From: Podaxis mareebaensis
Lineage: Eukaryota > Basidiomycota > Agaricomycetes > Agaricales > Agaricaceae
Direction: 5' to 3'
Assembly: GCA_018524725.1 (NCBI GenBank)
Contig: JAEUWP010000525.1
Coordinates: 1-64,000, forward strand
Length of the DNA stretch: 64,000 nucleotides
Shown here: positions 25,119-38,900 of the stretch, in pieces
Layout of the letters: each line of letters opens with the position of its first letter
How positions within the stretch are numbered: the first letter of the stretch is position 1
Translations under genes and position numbers: made by a program
Notes under the pieces: generated by a model
Databases searched by the model: none
The model's input: only the letters and a program-made list of their open reading frames with translations
Told to the model about the DNA's origin: nothing

Positions 25119-26439
25119 ATGCCAGGGATACCTTTGGACAAGGCCGAGCTTCTGGCCCTATTTCTCGAAAGCATTATCTATGGTTTGTCTCTTCCAAGCG
25201 GGCTTGAAAGGCATCATGAAAGCTGATCATCGTTCACTTAGGAATATTTCTCACATTCTTTATTCTTCTTGTTGTGATTTCATTCAGTAAAAAAGAGGTA
25301 CGAATCGCTAATCAGCGATTCATCCTTCCTGTTGCAGCTTTAATGATGGCCCTGGCAACAACTGTGGGTTCATAAACTTCACAGCTCTGCGCATCTCTTA
25401 TGGTGATTTCCTTTATAGCACCTTGTGCTCGACTTTGTTCGTGCGCTCCAAGCATTTGTTACAGGAAAAATCGATGAGCCTCCCAAACCAATTGAATACT
25501 ACGAGCATATCTCCCACCCTCTCCACGTAGGGAAGACGCCGCTTTACGCTCTGCAGACAGTTCTTGGAGATTCCGTCCTCGTAAGTTGATGTGTCCTCTT
25601 ATGAATAATGATATCACTCAAAATACATGCCAGGTATGGAGGTGCTATGTCGTTTACAGCAGGAAGCTTATTGTCCTTATTCCAGCCGTGATAATATTGC
25701 TCGTAAACTTGGGTGAGTTTTCAAGAGAGTTCTCTTTACCCCGGTCTGATGATTCGTAGCCGTTGGAATCGTAGTTTGCTGGTCACTTTCTGTGGCGGTC
25801 CCGGGACAAAGTATATTTCACATAGCTAGCCAATGGATCGCTGCTTTCTTCATCCTCACCATGAGCCTTAACGTTTGCTGTACTGGTATGTAAACCTCAG
25901 TTATATGCTTGTCTTCCCTTCTAATGCTAGGACCTCAAGGCGCTATTGTTGCCAAGATTTGGGCCACACACCGATCGGTCACGTCAGCTTCTCGCAGTTT
26001 GTTCCCAGTAATGGCGGCGATCATCGAAAGTGGCGCTATCTACACGATCGGTGTTTTGGGCTTGCTTATTGCTTACCTATCTGGTTCAAACGGTCAGTAC
26101 CCGGCGCTGGATCTCGTAACGCCTCTTGTGGTGAGTACGGTATGAAACGGCGCGAGAGCCATGTTAACGTGGTGTCATAAGGGCATCGTATATTGCCTCA
26201 TTGTGTTGCAAATACACTTCCATTTGAGGCTGTCCAATGCTTCAAGAAGGGGAACAACGAGTAATTGGTCGATTCCACAGGCATGGAGGCGCGATTCTCC
26301 ACGGGCGGGACCGACTCCTGATATTGGCCTCAAGTCTTACCCGCTACAAGGGGGCGTAGCCGTCCATATTACCGAACATGCGGAGACTCACGTTGACCCA
26401 GAGTTTCGCCCCAAGGCTCGGTTCAGTGGTGTAGTTTAG
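25119..26439 (+). CDS. Seven-pass integral membrane protein (family 2, unknown function)
   Basis: Eight exons splice with consistent phases: 25,119-25,182, 25,242-25,297, 25,316-25,373, 25,419-25,580, 25,634-25,712, 25,760-25,885, 25,931-26,130 and 26,182-26,439. One intron, between 25,297 and 25,316, would be only 18 bp, so the true boundary there is unsure, and that stretch may be read through. The start MPGIPLDKAELLALFLESIIYG is shared with the paralog at 56,103-57,441. Hydrophobic segments include FLTFFILLVVI, LIVLIPAVIILLV, VGIVVCWSLSVAV, AAFFILTMSLNV and YTIGVLGLLIAYL. Conserved marks are LYALQTVLGDSVLVWRCYVVYSR and a cytoplasmic-looking tail. This is a large, lineage-specific Agaricomycete family. 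Its function is unknown; transporter or sensor roles are only guesses. It lies between the reductase and the CoA ligase. Confidence 0.8.
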
Positions 26440-29400
26440 GTCTCCCCATCCGACTGTTACGCAGTACCCAGCAGTTCCGTTTCTTTCCGTGATCAGCATT
26501 TGTTAATTGTAATTTATTTCATTGAATGGCAGGAATAGTACAGTATGGGTGATGCTCAAAAAGCGTAAGGTCTTAATGCCCCTGATGAAAGGTGAATATT
26601 AAGTACGAAAACATGTGTGATGTATACGCTTGGCCGTGGGATTGTGTAGACGAGCCAGTGTGGTCAGCCAGGAAACGAGCAGATATTCGGTACCTAGAAT
26701 TCCTGCTCGGGAATTTATGCCATACGGTACCTTGAATCAAGCATGGTACATTCGAGGATGTCCAACAAAGGTATCTTCTTTAGGATCAATATAGCTTGTG
26801 GTGGCGGTCTCATCAGGAATCCTGGCCACCAGCGGTGATGGGACGGATAGGGTACCGAGATGGGCACTTTGCCGTGTATGTTACTTTTGAAAATGTGGGA
26901 GAAGGAACTGCGAGAAGTAATGCGAGTGGTGTTCAACCGGTCTGGGATGGAAAGAAGATCGAACAAGAGCGTCAACATGAATCCCGTGATCTTGTTCGAT
27001 TCTACAGGTTTTGGTTGAGTAACGGTCTCGCTGAGAGTCAACCGCCACTGGATTCCTCGACTTCGTCATCTCTGAGCTCTTCAGGAACTTGGCCATCAAC
27101 TGCGGTTCCAACCATCAAAGGCAAAGGCCAACCTTGTCCATGGTCTCGTGATAACACAAGATATCTCCACATAAACTCTTCTATACCTGGAAGTTGGAAC
27201 CCAGGTACCGGCTTCAGCTAGCTCGTCTTACAGTCCCAGCTCTTAAGTAGCAGCTTGCTTTTCCAATGCAAGCATTGACGAAGTCGTTCTTTCTCCTGAG
27301 GACGGGTTTGCCTTTATGTGACTTAGCTGTTTGGAAACTCGTGGCAGGATTCCCTATATCTTCCGGCCGCCGACAAGCCCACTTCGCGCGCCACTGCATT
27401 GATCTCCTTCCATCCCGGCCTCCGGTGTCCGTGAATAAGTGAATAAGCGCGGCAGTTATGCGAAACTGATACACACATCCGGTTAGGATGCCAAGTCGCC
27501 GATATATCCACTCTTAGTTGCGTATACGCCGCGCTGCCGGTTCTCCACCTGGGTAGAAAATAGGACCTTCCTGGTAACATGTACATCCCAGATCACGATC
27601 TCGCGAGATAATGCATCGCTTGCCTCCCCTCGTCAACTCTAGCCAGAGTCTGGCCGAGTTCTGCCGCATTGTAATCGACGTTCATTACGACGTGCTGATC
27701 CACACCATTTGGTGAGTCTCACACCGACCCCAAGTTGTGGACCTCGATTATCTTGGTTTGAAGCTTAGTCCTAGACAAGACTGCCCGGATTGTGCGCATG
27801 TAAGCCGACATAGTCTAGTAGGACGAGGTCTTCTCATCCGTTGTAGCGTTGGCTAAAGCGCCACAAAGCTGTGTGGGTTTACTTCTATTTGCTTCTCACC
27901 TGACAAAACGCGTGGTGCTAGTCAGAGGACTAATTGAGTGAACTCTTATAGAATCCAGCCATGACTTCCTTGTACTATGACTCTACACATGCGTCCGATG
28001 ATCGCGTTTCAAAGATAAGCCACGTACCCGAGAAGCGACCTTGCCACTCCAACCAGATCACCCCCCTTAGTCCAAGTTTCTTCAGTCCGAAGAGTGGGCC
28101 GAAGGCAGAGGTAGAACGTAAGCCAGTTGCTTCCTTATTTACTCGCGATACTAATAGCGCTCACTGGGAATGTACCCAGACGGGACGGAAAAGTTAGAAG
28201 GTAAGAAGACCCTGAGGTGATGGTGTTAGGTGAGATGAGATGGTTGTATCAACATCCACGACATTCTTCAGATCCAATGATGTTCGGTCATCTCCCGCGG
28301 GATAGAATTTATACTCGTCAGATGCCCTCTCCGCTCTTCCAATTAAATGTTCTCTTTTTCTTGGGGTGCCGTATCTCCTCTTCGTATAGAGGGTTGCGTG
28401 GCACTTTCCAGTGCTACTCATGCTTCCACCCGTCCTCATAAGCTCCGCTCTTAGTGGACAGCAAGGAGGCGGCATACAGCCTTGCTCCTGACGAGGCCAC
28501 CATTATTATTGCTCAGCATACTCTTATGTGTATACGACCTCTGCGCGTCATGTGCCACAGCCTGCAAACAACATCCCAGAGCCTTCAGTAATCACCTACC
28601 CACCATTTTATGTCCAGGTTATGGTTTTTTAATGACCCCCACAGGTACTCAATCTATTAACTGGAACTTCCTATGAAGGTAACGAGTCTTTCGCGCCTTC
28701 ATAGGTTTTCAAGTGGCTCAGGAGCTGAGTACATTCGAACCTCCACAAGAATAATCAATTAGCTTGCCTTCGCAGAAGAAGAGGATAAATATATCAGCTT
28801 TCTTTACGCAAATCGGTCAAAATTGCTTCTGTGATGTTTAGAAAGCTTCTACATCTCCCACTCCATCCTTTCTCGTTTTCCAAGGAAGGGTATCTGCGAA
28901 TTGTTGCTTGTAGTGATCTGGTTATCTTGTTGAGATTTCATCTCAGCATGCGTTGAGGCATGGTTACTGTCAGGCCTTCGGGTGACAAGTACCGCGTCGC
29001 AGGAGCAGGGGAACATTCTAGCCTCGATGATTTAGATTCTTACTCCCAAAAAAGTTCGAGGTTGATGCATTGATTAGATGGCACTCAAACAAAAGATTGA
29101 GACGATTTTAGTAGATGGGTGTCACATATCAAAACGCCTATGTAAATATATTTCTCCGAGGTGGCCTCTTGTTTCTCTAAAGTGCCTCCTGAGCGCCCTT
29201 AGTGAGAACTAGAAAGCCTTGGGCATTTGCTAAAGATCCGACAGCACCACCGAAGGTGTATATATATGATATAGATGCGTATCATGCAGAATACTTGGTT
29301 CATCATGCATCAACACCTAGTCCTTGACATTAAGCCTTGAGCCTCGTCAGAAAAGGTGCTACAGTCCCCATGCAACAGGCCACATTGGTACAACGCGTCC

Positions 29401-29899
29401 TACTTTATCTTGTCATTCTCATAAAGTAAACCAATTCAACTTGGCGTTCTACCTAGATAGAGTTACCACTCTTTTCATGCTTGTCACACTAAAAGGATGT
29501 CAGGTATTGGCCACTAAATGGCAGAGTGAGCTAGCAAACCGGACGATTGGGCCGGATTCCCATTATATACAAGTAGGTATGAGAGCCACGGAAGTTGTTC
29601 ATGACTCGTGGCGACGTTGGGTTCTGATCATACATTCGCCATATCCAGTGTTGTCCATTGGAGTCAAATAAGACCATCACGTTAGAGGCTTTCCATGGAG
29701 GTTTGACTAAGCTCGGAGCTATTACGCTCGTGAGTCCCAGGTGTTTATCATGAAGGGGCGAGCAGTCTCTGGGAGCACGGAGCTCTTCTGCGAGACTTAG
29801 CCTTACTCAGACCTTCGTAGTATACAAATGCCGTGATAGTGAGGGGCTCGCATAACAGGAGGTAAGGAGATTGAGCTGCCAATACACACATATTCGAGT
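26440..29899. other. Intergenic 3.5 kb, no gene recognised
   Basis: A 141-aa plus-strand ORF (26,796-27,221) and overlapping minus-strand ORFs show no domain I can name. The rest has only short ORFs. It may contain decayed repeats or an unrecognised small gene. Confidence 0.4.
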
Positions 29900-32438
29900 C
29901 TAAAAATCTAAAGTAATAACTCTTTGCTTCTCCTGGAGGGAAAGCGTCGTCCATGTGTTCTTAATATACTCTCGCAGCTTTATCCGAAGGATCTTGCCAG
30001 ATGGACTGTGCGCCGCGTCAGCTTAGCCCAGCACCGCTGGAGTATATCTCCCACCTTTTTGGAATCTTGTTGACGAAGATGACACCGCCTCTAAGCCGTT
30101 TTTGCTGAGCTACGCGCTCGGAAACATACTTCTGAATTTCACTTCTCTTGAATTCAAGAGCTGCTGGGTCCCGAAGCGCGACATAGTCTTGGAGAACGAC
30201 TGGGGTAGAAAGTTAATCAAGACTGATATTCCACCAGAAGTCCGGACCACTCACCAAATGCGAGCGGAAGCTCGGTTGCTCTCTCCATGTCAATGATTCC
30301 AACAACCGCGACATCCTTTATCCCGTCATGTTTAAGTAGTAGGTCTTCGAGCTCTAAGGACGTTTAATATGCAGTGCCCTTTGGCCGGGAAAATCGTGGC
30401 ATACTCACCAGCGGGCGCAACCTATCGTAATATATGGCATAAGGTTACAGAGAAAGCAATCATTAAACGAACCTGGTAACCATTATACTTGATAATCTGG
30501 GAATGTTCATTCTATCAGGTGAATGTAGAGGATATGGCTGACCTGCGTACCTCTTTGAGTCTGTCAAGGATATAAATATACCCTTCGTTGTCAATCTCAA
30601 CGATGTCTCCGGTGCGCATAAAACCCTCGCTATCAAAGGTCTCAGCATTGACGTCTGCACGATTTTGGTAGCCCCTCATAATATTCGGGCCCTTCACTGA
30701 GTTTTCAAGAGGTTCATCTGGTGTTCTGTTCAGTTAACTGGAAGCTACTCACAGCACAGTTCGCCATTCTCAAGGACCTTCGCGATCATATTGGGTGCCA
30801 GTATCCCAATCGCTCCAGGTTTCGGCTTAGTAGAAGCATCACTGAGGCTGATCTGGAAATAAACACATTAGATAGGTGGCTATATATAGATCCTCTGAAG
30901 TTTATTACTATGCCGCCGGTTTCACTCATCCCTGAAAATGAATTAAAGAATGATCCTTTGTGAATATGATTAAGGGCATAACTCACCATACCAGGAATAT
31001 ATTGGTACTCCCCACTTGGCTTCCACGAGAGATTGAAGGTCCTTCCCTAACGGAGCTGCACCGGTCCTCCATTCACATAACGAAGTGAAATCATGCATCA
31101 AGGGGTCCAGATCCTCCTGAGGCGGTTTAACATCAGTCGAAGTATTCAGACCAGAACGAGCACTAACCTTGGTCAACTGGACAGCAATAGGGGGCACGAT
31201 GTGGCATGCCTGTATTTCGGGGTTAGTTGGCATCGTGCATGTTCACGCATCTTCTTTGGCTGCTTACTGTGGCGCGGTGCCTCTCTATTGCCATTGCGAA
31301 TCTCTTCAGGTGAAATTGACGGAAAATGACCACCGTGGCATGGATATAAGGCGCGATAAGAATATGCGCGATCTGGATCAGGGGTACGTATGAGCTAGAT
31401 TTTTTGATGGATGTTTGCGCTTACCATTCCGAACATGTGTGCCATGGGTAGGACTCCTGAAAACCTATTTTGATTTCGAAGACGTTTTACACTTGAATCG
31501 AAACATACCAATCCAAACTTCATCCGCAGCTTTGAAGGAACTTGGTGTCATCGTCATGGCTTGGAGGATAGCGCTTGTTAGATTTCGGTGAGATCTATTA
31601 TAACCGTCGCCATTAAATGATGGCTTCATTGACATATGAATGTTGCTCGTACAATTGAACGCCCTGACGTAAGTGTATCGAGTAAGCATGTGTTCGGGAT
31701 CGTCAGTACTAGGGTTACCTTCGGTTTTCCCGAGGTACCAGATGAATAGCACAAAAGCGCTATGTCGTCGATACTGACTTGAGCGAGTCGGTGGTACTTC
31801 GTTGAGTTGGGATGGAGCGAGCTAATGCTTGGAACACCATCTACATCTTGATCACTCAACACGTAGAGACCGCCAGAGAGCCCGCTGAGGTGGCATGCAG
31901 CTCTAGCAGTCTCGAGGCGGGTAGGACTGGCTATAACTGCGGCTGCGCTGGAGTCAGCAATTTGGTGTGCTCTGGTGACCTTCACATCAGCTGCTACTCT
32001 ACATTCACTTTTCAACACTCACAGCTCGTCTGGATGATATAACGAATTTGCTGGGCTACAGGTGATTCCAGCTGCAAAGAGAGCAAATACAAGGACCGGG
32101 AACTGGATAGTGTTCTCTGAGAAGACAACGACTGTGTCACCTCTTTTTAAGCCTGTTTGAAGGAGTGATTGGGCCAAGCAGAGACTTCGTTCCTCGAGTT
32201 CCGAGAACCTTGGAAGCGGAACAAAGTCAGGAAACAAACAACGATAAGGCGTAATATGGATCTTAACCTGAGTCGTTCGTTGGTATCTTCCTCGAGATAT
32301 ACTATCTTGCAACCTTCACTCTCCAGCGGTCTTTGTCGCTTGAATATAAAATCCCACAAAGGGACTGTTGGTGGCTCAATGGAGGGATATAGAGAATGAT
32401 AGACTTCAGATTGTCTGGAAGTTTGGGGGCCAACCATG
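29900..32438 (-). CDS. 4-coumarate-CoA ligase-like acyl-CoA synthetase
   Basis: Minus-strand multi-exon gene; start MVGPQTSRQSEVYHSLYP at 32,438, stop TAG at 29,900. Recognisable blocks in order are FSELEERSLCLAQSLLQTGLKRGD with FSENTIQFPVLVF (32,020-32,240), the AMP-binding P-loop CYSSGTSGKPK (about 31,710-31,750), WYGMSETGG around the intron near 30,950-30,980, the SEGFMRTGDIVEID motif (about 30,590-30,630), YILDRLKEV then the IKYNGYQV region (about 30,420-30,580), and the C-terminal catalytic-Lys motif SPSGKILRIKLRE (about 29,970-30,010). The enzyme activates a fatty or aromatic acid to an adenylate and then a CoA thioester. The C-terminus lacks a clear SKL-type peroxisomal signal (it ends ITLDF). 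It is head-to-head with the PKS across 516 bp, which suggests co-regulation and a role in starter supply or product activation. Confidence 0.88.
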
Positions 32439-32954
32439 GTCTTGATAATGACTCGGGTTTCCAACAGAGTCAATAAATATGCGTCTGAAATAATACATGA
32501 ATGATATTCTAACTTTGCTCATGTACATAACCTGAATAGGGATTCGGCTCACAATGAGTCGCGTCGTGCTGTTGTGATCACCCAACTGACGATCTGAACC
32601 CCGTGACAAACCGATTGATGATCTATGTTGAGTGTCGTTCTAATCGAAAAGGGACCGTGGACACAAGAAGCTCTTGTGAGATTACCTAATTTCCGCACCA
32701 CACTCAAGTGGCTCACGGTGTCCACAACAATGATGGGCTGGTTCGGACTCGAGCTGCGAGGATATCTTTGGTGGCTCGAGAGTACGTTCTTCCGCAGTGT
32801 GCGCTGAAAATAGCAGACCTTGTCGCGGGTAGGGGTTTATCTCTTTGATAGTCATGATTCCACGGTTGCGGACAGATCGCTAGGATTAATACTGAATATA
32901 AAAAGATGGGAGCTCTGGCATGCGGGAGTGTGTCGTTCCCTGTTGCGTTCAAAC
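32439..32954. promoter_or_regulatory. Divergent promoter region of CoA ligase and PKS
   Basis: The 516 bp between the two outward-facing start codons must hold both promoters. I see no certain TATA box or known binding motif. The arrangement itself is the evidence. Confidence 0.55.
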
Positions 32955-35900
32955 ATGTTTGCTATTGTGAGTTTTGAAGGATTATTCTACTGGCACCCTG
33001 TGACGATCTGACTTAATCCTCTTAGATTGGTATTGCTGCCCAATTGCCTTCGGGGCAACATTCAACGGAAGATTTCAACCATGAGGAATTCTGGGATTTT
33101 CTATTGAAAGGAGGGCAAGCTTTTGAGTACCTCAAAGAGTTGAAAATGCATTCTGATCTGTAAGATTTTTTTTCACCTGTTCCAACTATATTCTTAGATG
33201 AACAATAGTTTCGCCTCTGCGGATTTATCCAAGCTACCTCAAAAGGGAGCGTTTTTGAAAAACATGGCGGAATTCGACTACTCGGCTTTTGGTTTGAGCA
33301 GAGTTGATGCTCGAGCAATGTCGAACAGTGCACGGCGCCTTATGGAACTCTCTTTCGATGCCCTTCGTGATGCGGGCATCCAGACCAGGGGACAGGCAGT
33401 CGGGTGCTTCATGAGCGGAAGCAATGATCTTGACTTGGTAATTTAACATTCGTTTCGCTCCATTAGGCCTGTTAATCCTTTGTTATTAGGACACTATGAA
33501 TGCGGATGGAACTCTGGCTTATATACCCAGCGCGATCGCGAACCGCATTTCTTACGCGTTCAATCTTACAGGACCATCTGTGGCCATCGACACTGCATGC
33601 AGTTCTTCCCTCACCAGTTTGCATCTAGCGATGTCGGCAATCAAGAATGGGGATTGCACAGCTGCATTAGTTGGGGCTGCACAGAGCAATCGAAAGTGGG
33701 CCGATAAGGTTGTAACGTGGAGTGACATGTACTCATGCAGACGAATAGGATTGCTGAATGGCGGAGATATGACAAGGCGGGATTGCTATCACCGAGTGGT
33801 GTTTGCAAGCCGTTTGACGACCGAGCGGACGGGTAAGATTCTTCACAATTTCTGAGCTCCACTATTGAGTCAGTGTCCAGTCTTGCACGAGGGGAGGGTG
33901 CGATTGTCGTTGTTGTAAAGAGTCTTCAGGAGGCGCTAAAGGACAAAGACCACATATATTGTGTCGTAAGCCTTGTATGTCAAGCTGAGGATCAAGGAGT
34001 AACGTACTTTTGCAGGTTGCGAGTTCCTTCCACGGCGCCACTGGGTCTGCGGCACCCGTGTACGTTCCCAATGGAGCGGCACAGCAGTTTTGCATTTCGC
34101 GAGTCTACAGCAGGGCCGAGAGAGATCCTATGGAAGCAGATTATGTGGAACTTCACATGACAGGTCAGTTGGATAGTTGGTCCGGAAGGGATGTCGAACC
34201 AATCTATTCGCAGGAACAAAAGTTGGTGACCCCATCGAGGCGGGCGCTGCCGGACAGATCTTTTGCAAAGGGGACGCGACAGTGCGGGTTGGATCGGTCA
34301 AAGGAAATATTGGGTATGCATTTTTCATATTTCTGGAACGCAGAACTGACAAGGTTTTTTCTCGGTTATGCGTGGTTAGACATCTTGAATGCGCATCTTT
34401 TCTTGCGTCTCTAGTCAAAGTGTGTCATATTTTCGACAAGGGAATCATACCACCAACTCCCGGAATTTCCCTTCCAAACCGCGCGATACCTTGGGATAGA
34501 TATAATCTCGAGGTTGTCACCAAGCCGGTTCCATTAAGCTCCAAGACGAAAGGCAGGGCACCCTTGATTTCTATCGCGAGCGCAGGAATAGGCGGATCGT
34601 TAGGTCACGTGTTGCTCGAAGGGCCGCCTCGCCAAGAATTCGACGTGGCTCTGCGGCCACAATGTGGGACGCCAGTACTCTTTCTCATTGGAGGATTGAC
34701 TCCGAATGTAGTCCAAGATATCGCCCAACAGCTTACACATCTGCCTTCTGACTACGAAACCATCCTTGGTAATGCTGTTACCTCATCGCGCCAAGCTCGA
34801 CAACTCCCTTGGAGGTCTTTCTTGATTTACAAGAACGATCGCGTTTTTGTGACAGACCTTCCTCGTCCAATTTTGTCGCCGACGAAAATACCTCAACTTG
34901 CTTTCGTTTTCTCTGGACAAGGGCCACACAATGCGCAAATGGGCCACCAATTGTTTCAACAGTATCCGGTCTTCAGGAATACCGTCCTCGAGTTGGATGA
35001 TATTCACCAAAAGGTCATGGGATATTCTTTCCTGAAGGCCACGGGACTATTTTCCAGAGAGATAGCCGATTCGAGGGTTCTCCAGAGAAAGTGGCCTGTG
35101 ATACTCACTCTCCCTGCCCTTGTCATGGTGCACATTGGCATCTTCGAGCTCCTCAAAAGCATGGGGGTCGTGCCCGACTGCCTGCTCGGACACTCAGCGG
35201 GTGAAACCGCACTTGTGTATGCATCCGGAGCCGGACCAAAGTCCATGGCGATGGAGATAGCGCTTGCTCGTGGCCTGTCCATGACATGTACAGAGTCGAT
35301 GGATGGGGCCATGGCGGTTGTTGCTTGTAATGCTGGTGATTGTCAAGCCCTCATTGACCGCGTCCATCTGGAACATGGGGTGGAATCCGATGTCGAAATA
35401 TCTTGCTTCAATGCCCCAGATTCGGTCGTCGTCTCAGGGAACAAGGATCTCGTCGAGGCGGTGATTGCCCTTGCTCGGGACCGAGGGACCTTTGCGCAAG
35501 TCATTCACACATTGGTGCCCGGACATTGCAAATACATTGAGCATTGTCGCGGGGAACACTATCGGTTGATGCAGGATATATTTTCACGTTATCCTGGACC
35601 ACACATTCCGACTGTCCCCGTGTTCTCCACTTGTCGACCAGGTGAAATGGTGGAGGAATTCACTCCAGATTACTTTTGGGACAACGCCAGGAATCCTGTT
35701 TACTTTTCCAACGCAATTTCGCGTATTCTCGCTCGCAACGATTCTTCGACAGCCATGTTCGTAGAGATTTCGCCTTATCCAGTTCTTTCTGGCACAGTCG
35801 CCGCCCATGGAATTCCCGCGACCCGGATTGTTTGCCCTATGCAAAGATTTCCACGGGACTCCGTTGATCCTCACCACGAAACGATCTGTCTCCTGAACAG

Positions 35901-38900
35901 TGTCGCAGAGTTAGCAATGGCGGGTTATGATCGCCTAGATTTTTCCGGTTTTTATGGCATTCCCAAGTATCGCAAACCAATATTCAACCACCCCCTGCAC
36001 CGGTTGCAAGTTCCTCCCTGCAAAACATTTGTGACAACGAGCTCCAACAACGCAAGCCCTCTACTTTCTTCTTTGCCTGGTCTCGATATTAGCACCGCCA
36101 ACCTCTTTTCTCATCATCGAGTTGGAGACACCCCCGTTATTCCCGGGACAGCGTGGCTAGAAGTGGTATGTTTCGATTCAATCAGTGAGTCTTTAGTCGA
36201 TGATGTATCATCGCAGGCCTTGGAAGCAGGGGGGCGTTATCTCTGGGATATAGAGTTCCAAGCTCTTGTTGCGATAAAACAGGATCAGCAACCTAGGTTA
36301 TTTTTTGAGAGGGAAGGACGTAATAAGTGGACCATATGCTCTACACAGCAGAGCGACCCGCATGTACGTTGCTGATCTATGATGACGGGATTCTAGCTTA
36401 GCTGTATCCTCCAAGGCTCCATCTCGTGCTATCGTTGCTGTTGGGTGTCTAGGGATGAATTCCTCCTACCAGCCCCCCACGGAGAGGTTAGACGTCATGG
36501 CTCTGTCAGCCAGGTTAGATACCATACCTCTCGAAGGTAACCTGATTGTGCCCGAAACCAAAAAATAAAGCTGATGATAGAATAGGTATACACGAGGCTT
36601 TCGGAGATCACTTTTCTTATGGACCATCATTCGTTCGCCTTGGCAATTTATATGGCAATCCGTCGGAAATTCTGGCCGAGATTCGAGGACCAGATGAAGA
36701 GGAACTGTGAGTGTTACCGCTTAAAGAGGGATCGGTCCTCACGTAATATGGCTTGTCAGCTTGGCAGGATATATTCTCCATCCAGCTATTCTAGACGCTT
36801 GCACGCGTGTTGTCGCATATAAAGAGATTCTGCAAGATTGGGAGACAAGTCCCTGGTTCCCAAAAAGCATCGGAAGGTTTATTCCGCACGTTAGGTCCGA
36901 TATCTCCACAAATTGGTTTTCTTATGCCCGTTTGAGTCGCTGGGCTCCAGGTTCGTCTCCTATAAACTCGAGCCTACACATGACTCATGTCTTATGCATT
37001 AGATTCAAGATCTTATGACATTCTGGTCACTAATGCCCGTGGCGATCCCATATGTGAATTCAAAGACTTTAAGCTACAGAAGGCTCCCTCCGATATTACG
37101 TTAGCTCAAAGAAAGGCCCTCATGCTTACGACCGAACCCCTTGGGGTACCTATCACCGCTGGATCTGAGTCTGGTTTCTTCCGAAGCCAGGACGGGGAGG
37201 CTTACGAGCGGCTCTACCGTGTCTTGGACCAGTTGGCACTTAACCGGATTCGAAAGACTCTCTGCCATCGGCCAACATGTGGAAATTCAGCAAGTTCCAA
37301 ACATCGCCGCGGTCGTTCCTGCACTTACGATGACATCACAGGTTGATCGCACGCGCTATCTGAAGAGAATCTCAAATATAACCGAGAGCGAGGGTGAATC
37401 TCGGATCTACGAGGATTTTGAAATTCGCGAACAAGAATTACGTTGGCCTGCCTTCTTTGAGGTTGCTCGGCGAATCGGCGAGGTGCATGAAAGCGTCTTA
37501 AAATCTTCTCAAGTACGTATCTAGCCTCTCATGTGGCCCTCAACTGACCAAGTCTGTCAGGCGGCGGTTAGTGCTCTGTATGCCGATGATCTCATGTCCC
37601 GATATTATGTTGAACACAACCGGCTCACCAAAGCTTGCGAAGAAATGGCCCAACAATTGGACAAAATTCTCAACTCTTTGCATACAGCTGGAAAACGTGT
37701 AGTAAGGATTCTTGAGATTGGCGCAGGTTTGTAACATGCTCCTATTTTTGACAATGGTATATCTGAATGACCTCAGGGACTGGAACACTTACCCGTTGCC
37801 TCACTCCGATTCTGGATAACCATGATCAACTTGCGATTGAGTACACGGTTACCGATGTATCATATTCGCTTGTGGCAGACTTAGTCCAGTCTCTGCAGTC
37901 TGAGAGGTTCATTCCAAAAGCATATGATGCGACGAGGGATCCATTTCTGCAGGGGTTTTCAACAGAAAGTTTCGATATCATCATTGCCTACCATGTCCTT
38001 CACGTCGCGCCAGACCTTCACTCGTTAGGCCAACAACTGAACGACATGCTTGTGCCTGGTGGATTTCTCCTTGCGACAGAGGTGGACAACACTTCCTGGT
38101 CCAGCAAGCATGGAACGATTTGGATGGACTTCGTGTTTGGATCCTTCGCAGAATGGTTCAACTACCAGGATCATCGTGACCACTGCTCGATGACGCCGGG
38201 GCAATGGAATTCTCTACTCCAATCGACGGGCTTCATCAACTTCTCATCAATAGTCGGCTCTGGAAATTGCCTCGATTTCATCTTCATCGGCCAGAAGGCA
38301 GTGACCGGTGGAAAGGCTGCTGGACCGTCGCCCGCTCTCACGCTCTTCCACTATAGAGTTGGGCTGGAAATGGAGATTAAGGAGTTTTTCACGGCGTCTA
38401 ATCCCGGCCTTGATGCACCTTTGTGCCTATGGACCGACAACAAGTACGATGGTGATTCAGCCATAGGTTTGGTCGTAACCCTGGTCAAGGAGTTTACCAC
38501 GCGGCCGACCTGGTTGGCCATGTTTAATGACCACGTAGACCCGACAAAGGTCGAAGCAATCATCAAACAGAATCACGCCCATCTTGCTCGCGAGCACCTT
38601 GTACACTTTTTGGCAGATGGAACAGCTTCATTCCCTCGCGTTGTCCGACTGCCCCCCGTCTCCTCAGTACCTGAGACCCAGGCTTTGTCATATCTTCCGA
38701 AGGATCACCTCCTAGTCCAGATTGTAGATCGTAATTCGGAGGGTGCCTTCATAGGACGTGTCATTCGGAGTGATAGCCCTGACGTTCCCGAAGAGGCCTA
38801 TGTTGTAGGTCTGCACGCAGGCGCCGTAGCAAAGGACTTCCTCATAACCCATGCTGGGAGAACTACGAAGCTCCTGCATCCAGATCGTCGTGTCCTGCGA

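Noticed and set aside
26796..27221. 141-aa plus-strand ORF and the minus-strand ORFs opposite
   Set aside because: Composition looks random on both strands and no family was recognised; not listed as a gene.
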